A DNA stretch of 48,125 nt. Source: Anaerolineales bacterium. GTDB lineage: Bacteria > Chloroflexota > Anaerolineae > Anaerolineales > Villigracilaceae. The notes below the pieces were generated by a model. It had not been told where the DNA came from, did not search any database, and saw only the letters and a list, made by a program, of their open reading frames with translations. The DNA is taken from the NCBI GenBank assembly GCA_025056175.1, contig JANWWK010000060.1, positions 1 through 48,125 of the forward strand, read 5' to 3'. The position numbers and the translations under genes were made by a program. Below are positions 9,024 through 17,566 of the stretch, piece by piece. Numbering within the stretch: position 1 is the first letter of the stretch; every line of letters begins with the position of its first letter.

Positions 9024-10346
9024 TTATGCGCCAACAGGCGCTTCGATAGGGGGTTCTTTCTTGAACCATTTGCGTCCATACAGCCACAAACCGCCCAGTC
9101 CAAGCAGGATGACCAGGATGTTGACCAGGTTTCCTACGAACGGGAGCGCCGCCAGAATGGCGAACAGTGTCACCCCCAGCGCCAGCGCTCCAAAGCGTCC
9201 TTCTGCCCATTCGGGGCGAAGCCGGCGCAGAATCCATTGACCGCCTACCAGTGCGACAATGATTTTCGAGACGAAAGTGGATGCTAAAACGAATACCATA
9301 ATCACCAGGAAGAGCAACAATGCACCCGTCCACAGAATGGCGGCGCTCAGGCGGTTGAGGGTGAGCAGCCCAAAGGCGATACTGCCGACCAGCATGGCGA
9401 CGATGATGAGGGTGATGGCGAAAAAGAAGGCGGCCCAGGAAACGATGCCCCATCCAAAGGCGGGCAGGGGCGCGGCGCGTACCTGTTCGGCGCTGGTTTG
9501 CAGGAATTGAGGGAACAGCCAGAACAGGGTCGCGCCAATCAGCAGCAGGGTGACCAGGTTGCGGAGCAGGTTGAGTACCCCTTCTGCCAATCGCTCGGTA
9601 GGTGTGAGCGGGCGAGGGATGTTTTGCATCTCTTCTGTGGGCTGTAGACGACGAACTCGTTCTGCAACCCCCGGGGGAACAGGCAGGTCGCGCGGACTGG
9701 TGTATTCCAGTTCTCCTTCGATTTTGGCCTGTGGGTCAATTTTCAAGCCCGGAGCCACCTTTGGCAAGGGGATGGGCGAATCGGGCAGGAATATCATTGG
9801 GCCGGTATCCCCCTGCTCTGGCTCGCCCGCAGTGATGGAAGCGTTTCTGCCGACCGTGCCGCGCAGTTCTATCCCGCCGACGCCGATTTTCAAATCGCGG
9901 CTGATGTTGCCGCCCAGCAACGCCTGTCCGCCGGTGAAGATGACGTCCTGGCCTACATCACTGCCCGGACGCAGTTCGAGACTGGCGCCCGCTGAAACGA
10001 TGTCACTGCCGACAATGGCTTTTTCACTAAACAGAATTGCTCCCGCGGCGATGCGCGCATCATCGCGGATAACGCCGTTGACGATAACCGTTTGTGCGGC
10101 GGCAATCAGGTCGCCTTCCACTGTGCCGTTGATGGTGATGATCGACCCGACCGCCAGCAGGTCGCCTTGAATCGTGCCATCTACGGTGATGGTTTCGGCG
10201 GTGGCGTACAGGTCGTCGGCAATCACTTCTTCTGGGCCGATGACAATGTTCTCTTCACTGCGCCCCTGAAAGGCCAAAACCGGCCTGACAAGAAGCAGAG
10301 AGAGTAGAACAAAACCTGATATGATGAAAAAAATTCGATGACGCAT
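9024..10346 (-). CDS. Bactofilin-like beta-helix membrane protein
   Basis: 440 residues. Signal peptide at 1-25 (FFIISGFVLLSLLLVRPVLA). Residues about 35-175 are hexapeptide-like beta-helix repeats (ETITVDGTIQGDLLAVGSII, ITINGTVEGDLIAAAQTVIV, RDLKIGVGGIELRGTVGRNA) of the polymer-forming cytoskeletal/bactofilin type, here predicted outside the membrane. A linker of about 70 residues leads to about six transmembrane helices (about 255-430) and a basic tail. Third gene of an envelope operon; a Shine-Dalgarno AAGGAG precedes the ATG. Function is unknown; a surface scaffold is an inference. Confidence 0.8.
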   Translation of the reverse strand: MRHRIFFIISGFVLLSLLLVRPVLAFQGRSEENIVIGPEEVIADDLYATAETITVDGTIQGDLLAVGSIITINGTVEGDLIAAAQTVIVNGVIRDDARIAAGAILFSEKAIVGSDIVSAGASLELRPGSDVGQDVIFTGGQALLGGNISRDLKIGVGGIELRGTVGRNASITAGEPEQGDTGPMIFLPDSPIPLPKVAPGLKIDPQAKIEGELEYTSPRDLPVPPGVAERVRRLQPTEEMQNIPRPLTPTERLAEGVLNLLRNLVTLLLIGATLFWLFPQFLQTSAEQVRAAPLPAFGWGIVSWAAFFFAITLIIVAMLVGSIAFGLLTLNRLSAAILWTGALLLFLVIMVFVLASTFVSKIIVALVGGQWILRRLRPEWAEGRFGALALGVTLFAILAALPFVGNLVNILVILLGLGGLWLYGRKWFKKEPPIEAPVGA

Positions 10347-10441
10347 GGCGTTCTCCTTGAGAAACGTGCAGACTGGGCAATTTCTGCCAGATATACGCCC
10401 AAAGGGTGTGTGGGTTGCAGGCAGCGGCAGCTTCTTGAAGA

Positions 10442-11290
10442 TTAATGCTGCGTGCTTTCGGTAACGGATGGCTGTGGACGGGTTAAACGCAGGCCGAGCA
10501 GGTCTAACCCCTGAAGCAGCAGGCCAGTTTGAGTAACCCCCAGCCAGGCGAGCAGGATAGTAAGGAACCAGGCTGTTCGGTCAAGCGCGGCAGGCAGTTC
10601 GGTTTGGGCAGTTTTGACTTTTTGGTGCAGGATTTCAACAGCGCGGGTATATTCATGGATGACTGTGCGCGACTGTTCCAGGCTGCTGCGAATTTCGATG
10701 AGGTTGCTCACGATGGCATCGGCGTTGGCACCGATGGCTGCCAGGCTGGTTCGAGATTCAGCCAGTGACCCTTCCATTGAGGTCAGAGAGGCGGAAATTG
10801 GGTCGAGACTGCGCGAGAGTTCGGCCAGCGAACCGCTCAACGGGCGGGAACTATCGTAACCGCGCAGGCCAATCAGAGGGATGGAGGCCAACGCCGAAAG
10901 GGTCGAATCGATGATTCGTGCGCTGGTCTGTGCCGATTGAATGGCCTGTTGCGATTTGGCGATGGCTTGTGGCAGGTCGCGGGCGGTAACGCTGGAGAGG
11001 GTGTCCAGCAGCGGCAGGGTGTCTTCGAGCGAGTCGCCGGCGGTTTGGACAGCGTTCGTCAGGGAAATCAGGGCGCTTTCGGCCTGGTCGAGAGAGTGCG
11101 AGGCAAGTTTTAAGCCGTCGGAGGTGGTTTGCAGGGTGGTGTCCAGCACGGCCAGCGTTTCCTGTACTTCGGTTTTCCATTCTGTTTCGACCTGCCACAG
11201 GCTGACGATTCCAAAGCCGCTGATGGTCATTCCGGTCAGCGCAGTGGTGATGAGCAGAATACCGAAGAAGGACGACAGGGCGGCTCTCAT
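10442..11290 (-). CDS. Membrane protein with central coiled coil
   Basis: 282 residues from ATG 11290, chosen because AGGAGA lies seven bases upstream; an in-frame ATG at 11311 lies before that site. One N-terminal helix (about 5-32), then roughly 200 residues of serine/leucine/alanine-rich heptad-like sequence (ETLAVLDTTLQTTSDGLKLA, GSLAELSRSLDPISASLTSM), then a C-terminal membrane helix (TAWFLTILLAWLGVTQTGLL). This layout resembles chemoreceptor-like or spanning coiled-coil proteins without a signalling tip. No known family recognised. It is 24 bases downstream of the CAP-LysM gene. Confidence 0.78.
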   Translation of the reverse strand: MRAALSSFFGILLITTALTGMTISGFGIVSLWQVETEWKTEVQETLAVLDTTLQTTSDGLKLASHSLDQAESALISLTNAVQTAGDSLEDTLPLLDTLSSVTARDLPQAIAKSQQAIQSAQTSARIIDSTLSALASIPLIGLRGYDSSRPLSGSLAELSRSLDPISASLTSMEGSLAESRTSLAAIGANADAIVSNLIEIRSSLEQSRTVIHEYTRAVEILHQKVKTAQTELPAALDRTAWFLTILLAWLGVTQTGLLLQGLDLLGLRLTRPQPSVTESTQH

Positions 11291-11314
11291 ACACAAATCT
11301 CCTGGAGGCATTGG

Positions 11315-12706
11315 TCAACGCCTGCGCCAGGGGCCGAACCAGGCCAGGCCACCCAGTGACAGAATCAGCAAGCCCACAACGAGAAACGGCCAGGCCGAGA
11401 CAGAGCGGTTTTGGCTTGAAGGCGGGGGCATGGGCGTGAACGAAGGCCCAGCCGAAGGCGTGGGGGAGAAGGTCGGGGTAACACTCGGCGGGGCAGGCGT
11501 GGCGGTGGCTGTGGCGGGTGGAGTGACCCGCAAGAGCAGTTTTTGTCCCGGGCGGATAATCGAATCGGCGGTCAGGCCATTCCAGGCCAGCAGGCTGGAG
11601 AGGGGGATGTCGTAGTAGTTCGCAATCCACGAGAGCGTTTGTCCGCTTTGCACGGTGTGATAATAGCGGCCATCGGCTTCGGGCGTGAGCCGTTGAATAG
11701 CGCTCAGTGTGGGGCTGGGTGTTACGCGACCGGGGTCAATCACCAGCTGCTGACCGATTCTCAATGGCCAATCGGGTTGCAGGCCATTGAGGCTGAGAAT
11801 GCGTTCAACTGTGACGCCATAGGCCTGTGCGATGGTGATGAGCGTCTGGTAGGGTTGCACCTCGTGGACAATACGGCCTTCGGCATCGGGCGTGCTGGTT
11901 GTCACCAGGCCTTTGGGTGTGGGGGTGGGGTATCCGGCGGCATTGGGACCGGGAATGTAGAGTTTTTGGCCGGTGCGGAGCGGCACATCGCGGCTCAGGT
12001 TGTTCCAGCGCTCCAGGTCGGCGATGGTGACCTGGTAGGCAATGGCGATGGCCCAAAAGGTTTGCCCGCTCTGCACAATGTGATAGACGTTTCCGTCGGC
12101 ATCGGGGGTGGCGCGCTGAACCGGTACGATGTACTGGGGGATGCCGCCGGAAGAGGAACCGCCGGGAGCGGGTGTATTTCCGCTGCCAGGCGTGTAGCTG
12201 CCACACGATTGTCCGCTGATATAGGCGGCTTGCAAGACGTAGTAGGTGCGCCCATTGGATGCGGTCGCTACGCCTGCGCCCACGTGGCAGTAAGCGGCTT
12301 CGACAGCCGGGCGCATGTGGTCGGGGTCGGCCCAGGCGGCCATAATCTGGTCAATGGTCATCGAAAGACCAACGGCAAAGTTTTCGGTGGCCCAAACCGT
12401 TGCGCCGCCGCCGTAGCCAGCAGCTGCCAGACGTCCGCGCACATTGCCGATATGCCAGGACATTTGTTTTTCGGCCATCACTTGTGCCGTGTACTGTGCT
12501 ACGGCGTTGACAATCGGGTCTTCGATGAGCGGTGGGTTGCCATAGGAGACCCGCAAGGTGTTCATGGCGATAATCAGTTCATAGGCGCTGACCTGACGGG
12601 GTGGTACAGGTTGCAGCGGGATGGCGTGCGCGGCAGGCAGGGGCATGAGCCATCCGCCGAAGAAGGCAAACATCAGCAAAACAAGTAGAACCCGCAGAAA
12701 CCGCAT
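11315..12706 (-). CDS. CAP (SCP-like) domain protein with three LysM repeats
   Basis: 463 residues. Signal peptide 1-28 (ending PAAHA). CAP/SCP-like domain about 40-165 with NTLRVSYGNPPL, WHIGNVRGRLAAAGY and the ENFAVG-type core. Three LysM domains at about 208-252, 280-325 and 349-393, each introduced by a TP(D/E)A(D/E)G linker, then a Pro/Ser/Thr-rich stalk and a C-terminal membrane helix (437-458) with an RRR end. Extracellular, anchored at its C-terminus, probably binding peptidoglycan or another glycan. First gene of the three-gene envelope operon. A TATAAT ends six bases before the ATG. Confidence 0.88.
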   Translation of the reverse strand: MRFLRVLLVLLMFAFFGGWLMPLPAAHAIPLQPVPPRQVSAYELIIAMNTLRVSYGNPPLIEDPIVNAVAQYTAQVMAEKQMSWHIGNVRGRLAAAGYGGGATVWATENFAVGLSMTIDQIMAAWADPDHMRPAVEAAYCHVGAGVATASNGRTYYVLQAAYISGQSCGSYTPGSGNTPAPGGSSSGGIPQYIVPVQRATPDADGNVYHIVQSGQTFWAIAIAYQVTIADLERWNNLSRDVPLRTGQKLYIPGPNAAGYPTPTPKGLVTTSTPDAEGRIVHEVQPYQTLITIAQAYGVTVERILSLNGLQPDWPLRIGQQLVIDPGRVTPSPTLSAIQRLTPEADGRYYHTVQSGQTLSWIANYYDIPLSSLLAWNGLTADSIIRPGQKLLLRVTPPATATATPAPPSVTPTFSPTPSAGPSFTPMPPPSSQNRSVSAWPFLVVGLLILSLGGLAWFGPWRRR

Positions 12707-12712
12707 GATGCA

Positions 12713-12718
12713 ATTATA
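12713..12718 (-). promoter_or_regulatory. -10 box, leaderless start of CAP-LysM operon
   Basis: TATAAT on the - strand (12718-12713), six bases before ATG 12706. The expected +1 falls on the A of the start codon. Confidence 0.7.
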
Positions 12719-12756
12719 ACCCGCAGGTTGCCTGGCGCATTGCGCGATTCCGAACC

Positions 12757-12785
12757 TTGACGAATGCCCGGCGGCAGGCTAAAAT
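12757..12785 (+). promoter_or_regulatory. Sigma70-type promoter
   Basis: TTGACG (12757-12762), a 17-base spacer and TAAAAT (12780-12785), the best complete -35/-10 pair in the window. It drives the + strand gene at 12845 and is divergent from the CAP-LysM promoter about 40 bases away. Confidence 0.7.
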
Positions 12786-12844
12786 TCGGGCTTGCCGTTG
12801 GCCGCCTCCGTGCGCGGGGGCGTGTTTTTTCGTGTGAGGCCGTT

Positions 12845-13366
12845 ATGTCCACATCTGACTCGCAAGAACTGGAAGTTCCCCAGGTGGTCAACCTTTCTAA
12901 TGTGACTGTCGGGGAGGTGAAAGCAGAACTGGTGCGTGCCACGCAATCGGTCATCCACAAATTGGAAGCCGAAGAGGCCGATGCCGGTCAGGTTATTATC
13001 GGTGCAGCGGCAAGCGGACAGTTCAACGGACGGCGTGCCATTATCGGCGCGGTGCAGAGTCAGCAAGCCGATTTGCGCTATGTACATGTCGGTGGTGTGC
13101 GTGCCGGAACGGTTTCACTTAACGGTAAGACCGCCCTTGTGCTGGCAGACTCCGTCAGCGCACCGCAGACGAATGCCCTGCTTGTCGCTGGAGCAAACAT
13201 TCAGGCTGAGACAGTGCGCGCCGGCATTTTGATTGGACGCCAGGTCAATGGCAGCGTACAGACGCTTTTCGATGCGCGTAGCGCATTGCTGGCTGGTCTG
13301 GCAGGCGGTGTGGTGGCCGGATTGATTTTGCTGGCCGCCAGGCGGTTATTCCACAGCAAGAAATAG
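12845..13366 (+). CDS. Hypothetical protein with repeat-rich body and C-terminal membrane anchor
   Basis: 173 residues from ATG 12845; the longer in-frame extension from 12764 runs back through the promoter. After about 15 acidic residues comes a valine/alanine/glycine-rich region with short-period repeats (GQVIIGAAASGQFNGRRAII, RYVHVGGVRAGTVSLNGKTA, ANIQAETVRAGILIGRQVNG) suggestive of a beta-solenoid. It ends in one transmembrane helix (ALLAGLAGGVVAGLILLAAR) and a basic end. No family recognised. Divergent from the bactofilin-like/CAP-LysM operon, which may mean related envelope function. Confidence 0.75.
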   Translation: MSTSDSQELEVPQVVNLSNVTVGEVKAELVRATQSVIHKLEAEEADAGQVIIGAAASGQFNGRRAIIGAVQSQQADLRYVHVGGVRAGTVSLNGKTALVLADSVSAPQTNALLVAGANIQAETVRAGILIGRQVNGSVQTLFDARSALLAGLAGGVVAGLILLAARRLFHSKK

Positions 13367-13368
13367 TC

Positions 13369-13401
13369 AATATGTGCGGCAATTCGGCCGCCATACATAT
13401 T
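13369..13401 (+). other. Hairpin after the 12845 gene
   Basis: AATATGTGCGGC pairs with GCCGC...ACATATT (three-base bulge) around AATTCG, two bases after the stop codon. It has no T-run. It is probably the 3' end structure of the transcript. Confidence 0.45.
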
Positions 13402-13467
13402 CTAAAAGGGCGAGGGTAACTCTGTGCGTGGAAAGAGACAGGGTGAGAGGCGCCCGAGGAGAAAATC

Positions 13468-14103
13468 ATGGAAAAAGTTGTTTTGAAAGCCACCAAACGA
13501 ACCGTCACCGGCAAGCAGGTGAAACAGCTGCGCCGCAAGGGCCTTCTTCCCGGCGTCATCTATGGTCACAATATGGAGCCGACCCCGATTTCGCTGGATG
13601 CCCATGATGCCAGCCTGATTTTGCCCAAACTGACTTCTTCCAGCATTGTGACGATTGACCTGGAAGGCAAGCAGATTGCGGCGCTGGTGCGCGAAAAACA
13701 GCGCAACTTCATCAAGAATTTCTTTACACACGTAGATTTTCAGGCCGTTTCGTTGACCGAAGCCATCCGCACCTATGTCAGCCTGCACTTCTCTGGTGCA
13801 GCGCCGGCGGTCAAGGATTTTCAGGCCATCGTGGTTACCAATCTGGCCGAAATCGAAGTGGAAGCCTTACCCGCTGACCTGCCGGAACGCATTGAGGTAG
13901 ATTTGAGCAAACTGGCTGCCATTGGAGATGCCATCTACGTCAAAGATTTGGTTGTCCCTGCAGGAGTCGAGGTGCTGACCGATGGAGATGAAGTGGTGGT
14001 GGTGGCGACCGGTGCGACCGAAGAGAAGGAAGAAACCGAAATCGTCGAAGGCATCGAGCCTGAGTTGAGCGTTGAACGCGGCAAGAAGGAAGAAGAAGAG
14101 TAA
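13468..14103 (+). CDS. rplY: 50S ribosomal protein L25/general stress protein Ctc
   Basis: 211 residues, the long Ctc (TL5) form with an N-terminal 5S rRNA-binding domain (KATKRTVTGKQVKQLRRKGL, PGVIYGHN) and a C-terminal beta domain. It ends in an acidic tail rich in Glu and Lys. ATG 13468 follows GAGGAGAAAATC. L25 binds 5S rRNA in the central protuberance. Single-gene unit closed by a strong terminator. Confidence 0.95.
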   Translation: MEKVVLKATKRTVTGKQVKQLRRKGLLPGVIYGHNMEPTPISLDAHDASLILPKLTSSSIVTIDLEGKQIAALVREKQRNFIKNFFTHVDFQAVSLTEAIRTYVSLHFSGAAPAVKDFQAIVVTNLAEIEVEALPADLPERIEVDLSKLAAIGDAIYVKDLVVPAGVEVLTDGDEVVVVATGATEEKEETEIVEGIEPELSVERGKKEEEE

Positions 14104-14122
14104 TTCTCTCTCTTTGCTTTGG

Positions 14123-14154
14123 ACGCCGGCAGCGAGATTCTGCCGGCGTTTTTG
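14123..14154 (+). terminator. Terminator of rplY
   Basis: ACGCCGGCAG (14123-14132) pairs perfectly with CTGCCGGCGT (14140-14149) around a seven-base loop, followed by a T-rich run. Confidence 0.95.
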
Positions 14155-14291
14155 TTTTCGCGCGTTAGCATCTGCTCAAAAAAGAGATGGTCACCTGAAT
14201 TTGCTGCAAAAACACTTCAATTGTTGAAGGAATCGTTGAACGCAATGAATGAATGCAGCCAATTTCAATCATTATCTAACTGTGGCGGCGG

Positions 14292-14297
14292 TATAAT
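14292..14297 (+). promoter_or_regulatory. -10 box, leaderless start of MFS gene
   Basis: TATAAT seven bases before ATG 14305, with an in-frame GTG at 14302. No ribosome binding site is present, so a leaderless mRNA is likely. Bases 14155-14291 hold nothing else I recognise. Confidence 0.65.
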
Positions 14298-14304
14298 CGG
14301 CGTG

Positions 14305-15546
14305 ATGACTGCGAATCTCTCCGAACTTTCTTATGAAACCCGTAAGCGGAATTTCCGCAACGTGCAAATTGACGCAATTGGCGTGGCGCTTTCCACTGCT
14401 GCTGCGCCCTTTTTGCCGGTTTTTTTGACTCGCATGGGGGCAAGCAACCTGCAAGTGGGCCTGCTGACCGCGATGCCGGGCGTCACTGGACTGGTGTTGG
14501 CGTTGTTCATTGGGCGTTTTTTGCAGACCCGCCGTAATATCGTCCCCTGGTTCAGCGGTTCGCGCCTGATGGTGCTTTCCAGTTATGCGCTGACTGGCCT
14601 GGCTTCGATAGTCCTGCCTCGTGAATGGCTGGTCAATTCGGTATTGGGCATTTGGGCGCTGGCAACCATTCCGCAGACTTCTCTGGCAGTGTGTTTTAGC
14701 GTAGTCATGAACGCCGTTGCCGGGCCGGAAGGCCGCTATGCCTTGCTCAGCCGCCGCTGGACGATTTTCGGGCTGACGAACACGGTGGTCACCTTTCTTG
14801 CAACCCAGATGCTCGACCGGGTTGCCTTTCCGCTCAATTACGAAATCCTGTTTCTTGCGCTTTCCCTGGGAGGGCTCATCAGTTACTATTTTTCCAGCCG
14901 TATCGTCTTGCCGGACCAATCGCCGCCGCCCCTTTCGGAGAGCCGCTCTCTGCGTGAAACCCTTCAGAACTATGCGAGTCTGTTGAGCCAACATCCGGCT
15001 TTCGTCTCGTTTTCGCTCAAGCGGTTCGTTTATCTCTCGGCCATTTCACTGGCAGCGCCCATTTTCCCCTTGTTTTTTGTGCGTGAAGTACATGCAAGCG
15101 ATGCCGAAATCGGCGTTATCAACATGGCCTCGAGCGCAGTGATGATGATAGGCTATTCCGTTTGGACGTGGATTTCGCGTCGGCGCGGCGGACGTTTTGT
15201 ACTTTTGGCAACAACTCTCGGTCTGACGTTGTATCCGCTGGCTTCGGCGCTGACGCCGCAGGTGGGGTGGATTGTGGTTTACGCCGGTATAGCGGGGTTC
15301 TTTCAGGCCGGCATTGACCTGGTATTTTTTGATGAACTCATGAAAACCGTCCCCCCTGAATACAGTGCAACCTTCGTCTCGCTGGCGCAGAGTTTGCAGT
15401 ATCTTTCAGCGATGCTCGCGCCCCTGGCCGGCACCTGGTTGGCCGACCACCTGGGTTTGGGAACGGCGCTTTGGGTCAGTGCCGCGCTGCGACTGGCAGG
15501 TTTTTTGCTTTTCTTACGCCCCGATTATCATTTTTCACTAAAATAG
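14305..15546 (+). CDS. Major facilitator superfamily transporter
   Basis: 413 residues from ATG 14305. The longer frame from 14119 runs back through the rplY terminator and is rejected. About 12 transmembrane helices: FLPVFLTRMGASNLQVGLLT, GVTGLVLALFIGRFLQ, then a cytoplasmic RRN loop, and in the second half AISLAAPIFPLFFVREVHAS. Substrate cannot be assigned. The gene stands alone between rplY and a small hypothetical gene. Confidence 0.82.
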   Translation: MTANLSELSYETRKRNFRNVQIDAIGVALSTAAAPFLPVFLTRMGASNLQVGLLTAMPGVTGLVLALFIGRFLQTRRNIVPWFSGSRLMVLSSYALTGLASIVLPREWLVNSVLGIWALATIPQTSLAVCFSVVMNAVAGPEGRYALLSRRWTIFGLTNTVVTFLATQMLDRVAFPLNYEILFLALSLGGLISYYFSSRIVLPDQSPPPLSESRSLRETLQNYASLLSQHPAFVSFSLKRFVYLSAISLAAPIFPLFFVREVHASDAEIGVINMASSAVMMIGYSVWTWISRRRGGRFVLLATTLGLTLYPLASALTPQVGWIVVYAGIAGFFQAGIDLVFFDELMKTVPPEYSATFVSLAQSLQYLSAMLAPLAGTWLADHLGLGTALWVSAALRLAGFLLFLRPDYHFSLK

Positions 15547-15586
15547 ATGTACAATTGTTTCACCATTCACAACGGAGGTATCTCTC

Positions 15587-15880
15587 ATGCCAGCCAGGTT
15601 CGATGGCGTCATCGAAGCCGTCCGCTATGCTCCCGATGGAAAAATCGAATTTGTCCGTGCGTATGAGCGCCGCGGCGCGGCGTTTTCTGACCATGTCTTG
15701 ATTCAGCGGGATGCCCTGATAGAACGCCTGAAGCAGGGGAAGAAATTCGTCACCGGAAGACGAAAAGCCAATCTGGGCGGGATGTTCGAGGTTGGTGCGT
15801 CTGTTTTGCTTTCCGGAGATTCTGTCACCACCCGACCCGGCGTACAAGGCGATTTTTTGGAAGATGTTCCTGTTTTCTAG
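15587..15880 (+). CDS. Conserved hypothetical protein
   Basis: 97 residues from ATG 15587 with ACGGAGGT upstream. Soluble, mixed alpha/beta composition: DGVIEAVRYAPDGKIEFVRA, DHVLIQRDALIERLKQGKKF, GMFEVGASVLLSG. No motif identifies a function. It is followed after 31 bases by the NERD-like gene and is probably cotranscribed with it. Confidence 0.75.
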   Translation: MPARFDGVIEAVRYAPDGKIEFVRAYERRGAAFSDHVLIQRDALIERLKQGKKFVTGRRKANLGGMFEVGASVLLSGDSVTTRPGVQGDFLEDVPVF

Positions 15881-15911
15881 CCCTTGCAATCGTTCCTAGC
15901 GGAGACCGGCC

Positions 15912-16850
15912 ATGAAACACATTGATAAAACTCCCTATCGCTCCGAAAGCGGCGAAATCAACCTGTTCAACCGTGTGCAGGGCATGCTGAAATATGGTAT
16001 GACGTGGTACAACCGCGTCAAGGCGCAGGATGCCGTCGCGGCCATTCTTGGCAGGCAGTTGGGCGGTCAGTTCGTCCTGCTGCAAAACATTATTTTGCCC
16101 GGAACCGAAATTGACTTGCCGCTGGTTTTGCTTGGTCCGCCGGGTGTGTATCTGATAAATGCCCTGCACGAGCAGGGAGTGTACCTGGTGCGGGATGACG
16201 AATGGGGAACGTTGACCGGGGAAACCTTTGTGCCGGCGCGGATTAATCAGGTCAAGCGCGCGATGACGATGGCAAAGGTCTTGCAGGTGTATCTCGACCG
16301 CATGGGCTACAAAGGCTTCCTGGTTGAACCGGTGGTGATGTCACCTGACCCCAAACTGCACATTGACTCCACCCGCCCGGCTGCGCGCGTGGTCATGAGC
16401 GATGCGATTGACCGCTTTGCTCTCAACCTGTTGCAGTCGCGCGCGATTTTCGATATGAACACCGTACTGGATTTGGAACATCTCCTCTTGACGGGCCAGA
16501 GCCGTCAGCAGGCCATGGCCGAAGGACAAAAATCCGAAGGCGCGGCTGCGCGCCAGGGTGCAGGGGTGTTCCTGCCCGAAGAAGGCAGCGATTTGGAGTT
16601 TTCTTTTCAGGAAGAATCTGAAGCAGCAGAAGCGCAGCCCCAGGGTTTTGCGGAGGCAGCTCCACTGACTGAGCAGGCGCCATCCTCAGCCCGTCCGAAA
16701 AAGGCCAAAAAACCAAAGCGCAAGAAAATTCTGGGGATGACGCCGGTGCAGTTAGGTGTGGTGATTGCGCTTTTGTTGTGCTGGCTGTGTGGTTTGCTGG
16801 TCTTCGTTGGCTGGTATTTCTACTCCATCGGTTGGATTCAATTTGCATGA
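15912..16850 (+). CDS. NERD-like domain protein with C-terminal membrane anchor
   Basis: 312 residues. Residues about 50-200 resemble a nuclease-related (NERD) fold: LQNIILPGTEIDLPLVLLGP then PGVYLINALHEQGVYLVRDD, with the conserved Asp in EIDLPLV and a downstream NQ pair. An acidic/alanine-rich linker follows (about 205-260), then a basic stretch and one C-terminal helix (about 280-305). The juxtamembrane motif KKILGMTPVQ recurs in the small membrane protein at 32246. Its stop overlaps the start of the glycosyltransferase gene (ATGA), so the two are coupled. Nuclease activity is not shown. Confidence 0.6.
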   Translation: MKHIDKTPYRSESGEINLFNRVQGMLKYGMTWYNRVKAQDAVAAILGRQLGGQFVLLQNIILPGTEIDLPLVLLGPPGVYLINALHEQGVYLVRDDEWGTLTGETFVPARINQVKRAMTMAKVLQVYLDRMGYKGFLVEPVVMSPDPKLHIDSTRPAARVVMSDAIDRFALNLLQSRAIFDMNTVLDLEHLLLTGQSRQQAMAEGQKSEGAAARQGAGVFLPEEGSDLEFSFQEESEAAEAQPQGFAEAAPLTEQAPSSARPKKAKKPKRKKILGMTPVQLGVVIALLLCWLCGLLVFVGWYFYSIGWIQFA

Positions 16851-17566
16851 CGGAACCCTTTTTGAGCATTATCATTCCCGCGCGGAATGAAGAGCGCCGC
16901 CTGCCTTCAACGCTGGAGCAGGTGGTGCATTTTATCCAGGAAAGCGGTCTGTCCTCGGAGGTTTTGGTGGTCGTGAACGCGAGCACTGACCGGTCCCTGG
17001 AAGTGGCCTCGTCCTTTGCTGCCCGGCACGAAATTGTGCGCGTTCTGGCCGAAGACCTGCCCGGTAAGGGGCGCGCTGTGCGAAAAGGCATGCTGGCGGC
17101 GCGCGGCAGATACCGCTTTTTTGCCGATGCCGACCTTTCGATGCCGATTGCCGAAGTACGGCGTTTTCTTCCTCCGGCGGTAGATGCGCCGATTGCGATT
17201 GCCTCCCGCGAGGCGCCCGGCGCGGTGCGATATAACGAACCGGTTTACCGTCACCTGACCGGACGTGTTTTCAATACGCTCATCCGCTGGCTGGTGTTGC
17301 CTGCGCTCCAGGATACACAGTGTGGTTTCAAAATGTTTCGCGCTGATGTGGCCGAAGACCTGTTTCGCCGTCAAACGCTGATGGGTTGGTCGTTCGATGT
17401 GGAATTGCTCTACATTGCCCGCCGGCGCGGGATTCCGATTGTGGAAATTCCCATTCCCTGGTATTTCAACCCCGATTCCAAAGTCAGTGTCGTGCGCGAT
17501 TCATGGCGCATGTTTACCGACCTGCTCGTCATCCGACGCAATGGCGTTCGTGGAGTGTATGATTGA
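16847..17566 (+). CDS. Family 2 glycosyltransferase, dolichyl-phosphate glucosyltransferase-like
   Basis: 239 residues from ATG 16847, overlapping the previous stop by four bases. GT-A features: LSIIIPARNEERRLPSTLEQ, VVVNASTDRS, the metal-binding FFADADLSMP, and the DTQCGFKMFRADVAEDLFRR segment with WSFDVELLYIARRRGIPIVE seen in ALG5/DPM1-like enzymes. These transfer sugar from a nucleotide donor to a polyprenyl phosphate. No membrane helices, so it acts at the inner face of the membrane. Upstream of and overlapping rnhB. Confidence 0.88.
   Translation: MTEPFLSIIIPARNEERRLPSTLEQVVHFIQESGLSSEVLVVVNASTDRSLEVASSFAARHEIVRVLAEDLPGKGRAVRKGMLAARGRYRFFADADLSMPIAEVRRFLPPAVDAPIAIASREAPGAVRYNEPVYRHLTGRVFNTLIRWLVLPALQDTQCGFKMFRADVAEDLFRRQTLMGWSFDVELLYIARRRGIPIVEIPIPWYFNPDSKVSVVRDSWRMFTDLLVIRRNGVRGVYD

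Noticed and set aside
14119-14304. Longer N-terminus for the MFS transporter
   Set aside because: It would read through the rplY terminator and the TATAAT box.
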